From Methanomethylovorans sp. (lineage in GTDB: Archaea; Halobacteriota; Methanosarcinia; Methanosarcinales; Methanosarcinaceae): 7,474 nucleotides of DNA. Under the pieces are notes generated by a model, which was not told the origin of the DNA, did not search any database, and was given only the letters and a program-made list of their open reading frames with translations. Of the stretch, positions 7,202 through 7,474 are shown piece after piece. The DNA is taken from assembly GCA_020854785.1 (NCBI GenBank), contig JAHFZE010000015.1, forward strand, positions 1 through 7,474, written 5' to 3'. Numbering within the stretch: the first letter of the stretch is position 1; every line of letters begins with the position of its first letter. A program made the position numbers and the translations under genes.

Positions 7202-7243
7202 GGTCAGCTCCACTAATTTTTCACATGTGCTACTTAGCTGACC
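7202..7243. promoter_or_regulatory. Inverted repeat upstream of the leuA promoter, operator candidate
   Basis: A perfect 8+8 bp inverted repeat, GGTCAGCT (7202-7209) and AGCTGACC (7236-7243), has a 26-bp spacer containing the palindrome CACATGTG (7222-7229). It sits about 15 bp upstream of the proximal TATA box and just downstream of the distal one, a location suited to a dimeric regulator of leuA. An RNA started from the distal TATA box (start near 7230) would lack one arm, which favours a DNA site over an RNA hairpin. The cognate regulator is unknown; the repeat does not match the GGAA-N6-TTCC NrpR operator. Confidence 0.5.
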
Positions 7244-7249
7244 CACAAT

Positions 7250-7260
7250 CTATTTATAGT
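7250..7260 (-). promoter_or_regulatory. Distal TATA box, possibly bidirectional
   Basis: The minus strand carries a second exact copy of CTATAAATA (7259-7251), 72 bp upstream of the proximal leuA box. Read on the + strand the same bases give CTATTTATAG, which could instead direct rightward transcription starting near 7279-7281, at the foot of the hairpin described next. Confidence 0.4.
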
Positions 7261-7280
7261 AATGTGTGGTTCTAGAGGTG

Positions 7281-7329
7281 CTCACAAGGGGCCTTGCAGT
7301 GCAGAAACGCAATGCAGCTCGCTTGAGAG
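7281..7329. other. Long imperfect hairpin, possible structured RNA
   Basis: About 16 Watson-Crick and 2 G-U pairs can be formed between 7281-7302 and 7309-7329 around the loop AGAAAC (7303-7308). The apical stem is TGCAGTGC/GCAATGCA with one mismatch. The lower stem pairs GGG-type and CAAG segments with GCTC and CTTG. There are small bulges at 7292-7293 and 7321 and an A-A mismatch near the base. The strand of any transcript is unknown. It resembles no RNA family I recognise (not a tRNA, SRP RNA or RNase P RNA). Confidence 0.4.
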
Positions 7330-7375
7330 ATTATATCGTTAAGTTATCATCGATAAATGTTCGTTATGGTTGTTG

Positions 7376-7402
7376 CCTTGTTAAATCGCAAGGTATATAT
7401 AT
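7376..7402 (+). promoter_or_regulatory. TATA-like box preceded by a small dyad, possible rightward promoter
   Basis: TATATATAT (7394-7402) directly follows the dyad CCTTG-N8-CAAGG (7376-7380 and 7389-7393). A rightward start would be expected near 7420, inside the large dyad that follows. The TATA run is symmetric, so direction cannot be fixed from the box alone. Confidence 0.35.
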
Positions 7403-7417
7403 CAAGACGCTCATTAA

Positions 7418-7457
7418 GGTGATTCCCGCACAACAACTGTTGTGCGTGACAATCACC
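7418..7457. promoter_or_regulatory. 40-bp interrupted dyad, operator or hairpin
   Basis: The outer arms GGTGATT (7418-7424) and AATCACC (7451-7457) and inner arms CGCACAACA (7427-7435) and TGTTGTGCG (7438-7446) give 16 paired positions with only small asymmetric gaps. No T-run follows on either strand, so it is not an obvious terminator. It overlaps the start site predicted from the TATA-like box at 7394-7402, fitting an operator for a gene beyond the right edge. A frame open to the edge begins with a GTG at 7442, but only 11 codons are visible. Confidence 0.5.
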
Positions 7458-7474
7458 GCTTTATCGTAAGTGGA

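Larger units (their letters stand above)
7131..7474. other. Intergenic/regulatory region upstream of leuA
   Basis: This stretch lacks a convincing complete protein gene. Apart from the leader frame's start it holds only the promoter and dyad elements listed separately. Short open frames such as 7266-7469 (+) overlap the hairpin and dyads, begin without a ribosome site, and show no recognisable motif. The region probably separates leuA from a gene lying beyond the right edge. Confidence 0.6.

Noticed and set aside
7262..7342. 26-codon + strand ATG frame with three cysteines
   Set aside because: It is very short, has no ribosome site, and overlaps the hairpin; there is no independent support.
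7266..7469. 67-codon + strand open frame (GTG start)
   Set aside because: It has no ribosome site, no family signal, and it runs across the hairpin, TATA run and dyad; chance is the simplest explanation.
7367..7474. Leftward open frame from the right edge ending in TAA near 7367, as the 3' end of a gene
   Set aside because: It gives only about 35 residues without recognisable sequence and consists largely of the dyad and the TATA run.

Overview
The window looks like chromosomal DNA of a methanogenic archaeon, most likely in the Methanosarcinales. The clues are a LeuA with the archaeal-type sequence, a YgiQ/UPF0313 radical SAM protein with close relatives in Methanosarcina (from memory), a GlcD-like flavoprotein paired with an HdrD-like iron-sulfur protein, TATA-type promoters, and mostly weak or absent Shine-Dalgarno signals. 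The genus cannot be fixed from this sequence alone.

Layout. On the + strand, positions 2-2162 hold a two-gene operon: the 3' part of a glcD-type FAD-linked 2-hydroxyacid (lactate/glycolate) dehydrogenase, cut by the left edge, then a GlcF/HdrD-like iron-sulfur protein starting one base after the glcD stop. It meets, tail to tail and only 3 bp apart, a leftward operon (5456 down to 2166): tatD-family metal-dependent hydrolase, metallo-beta-lactamase-fold hydrolase, then YgiQ-type radical SAM protein. Further right, also leftward, is leuA (2-isopropylmalate synthase, first committed step of leucine synthesis), closed by a stem-loop plus T-rich terminator and separated from tatD by 129 bp.

The last 377 bp (7098-7474) hold no convincing complete protein gene but are dense in signals. 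There are two identical leftward TATA boxes with an 8+8 bp inverted repeat between them. A 15-codon leader frame begins at the predicted start site and runs into a T6 tract just before leuA. Further right lie a 49-nt imperfect hairpin, a second TATA-like box and a 40-bp dyad, which may be the promoter and operator of a rightward gene beyond the edge.

The genes are mostly ordinary metabolism or housekeeping. No defence system, mobile element, CRISPR array, tRNA or rRNA is visible. The points most worth checking are the leuA leader or N-terminal extension, the leuA operator-like repeat, and the structured right end.
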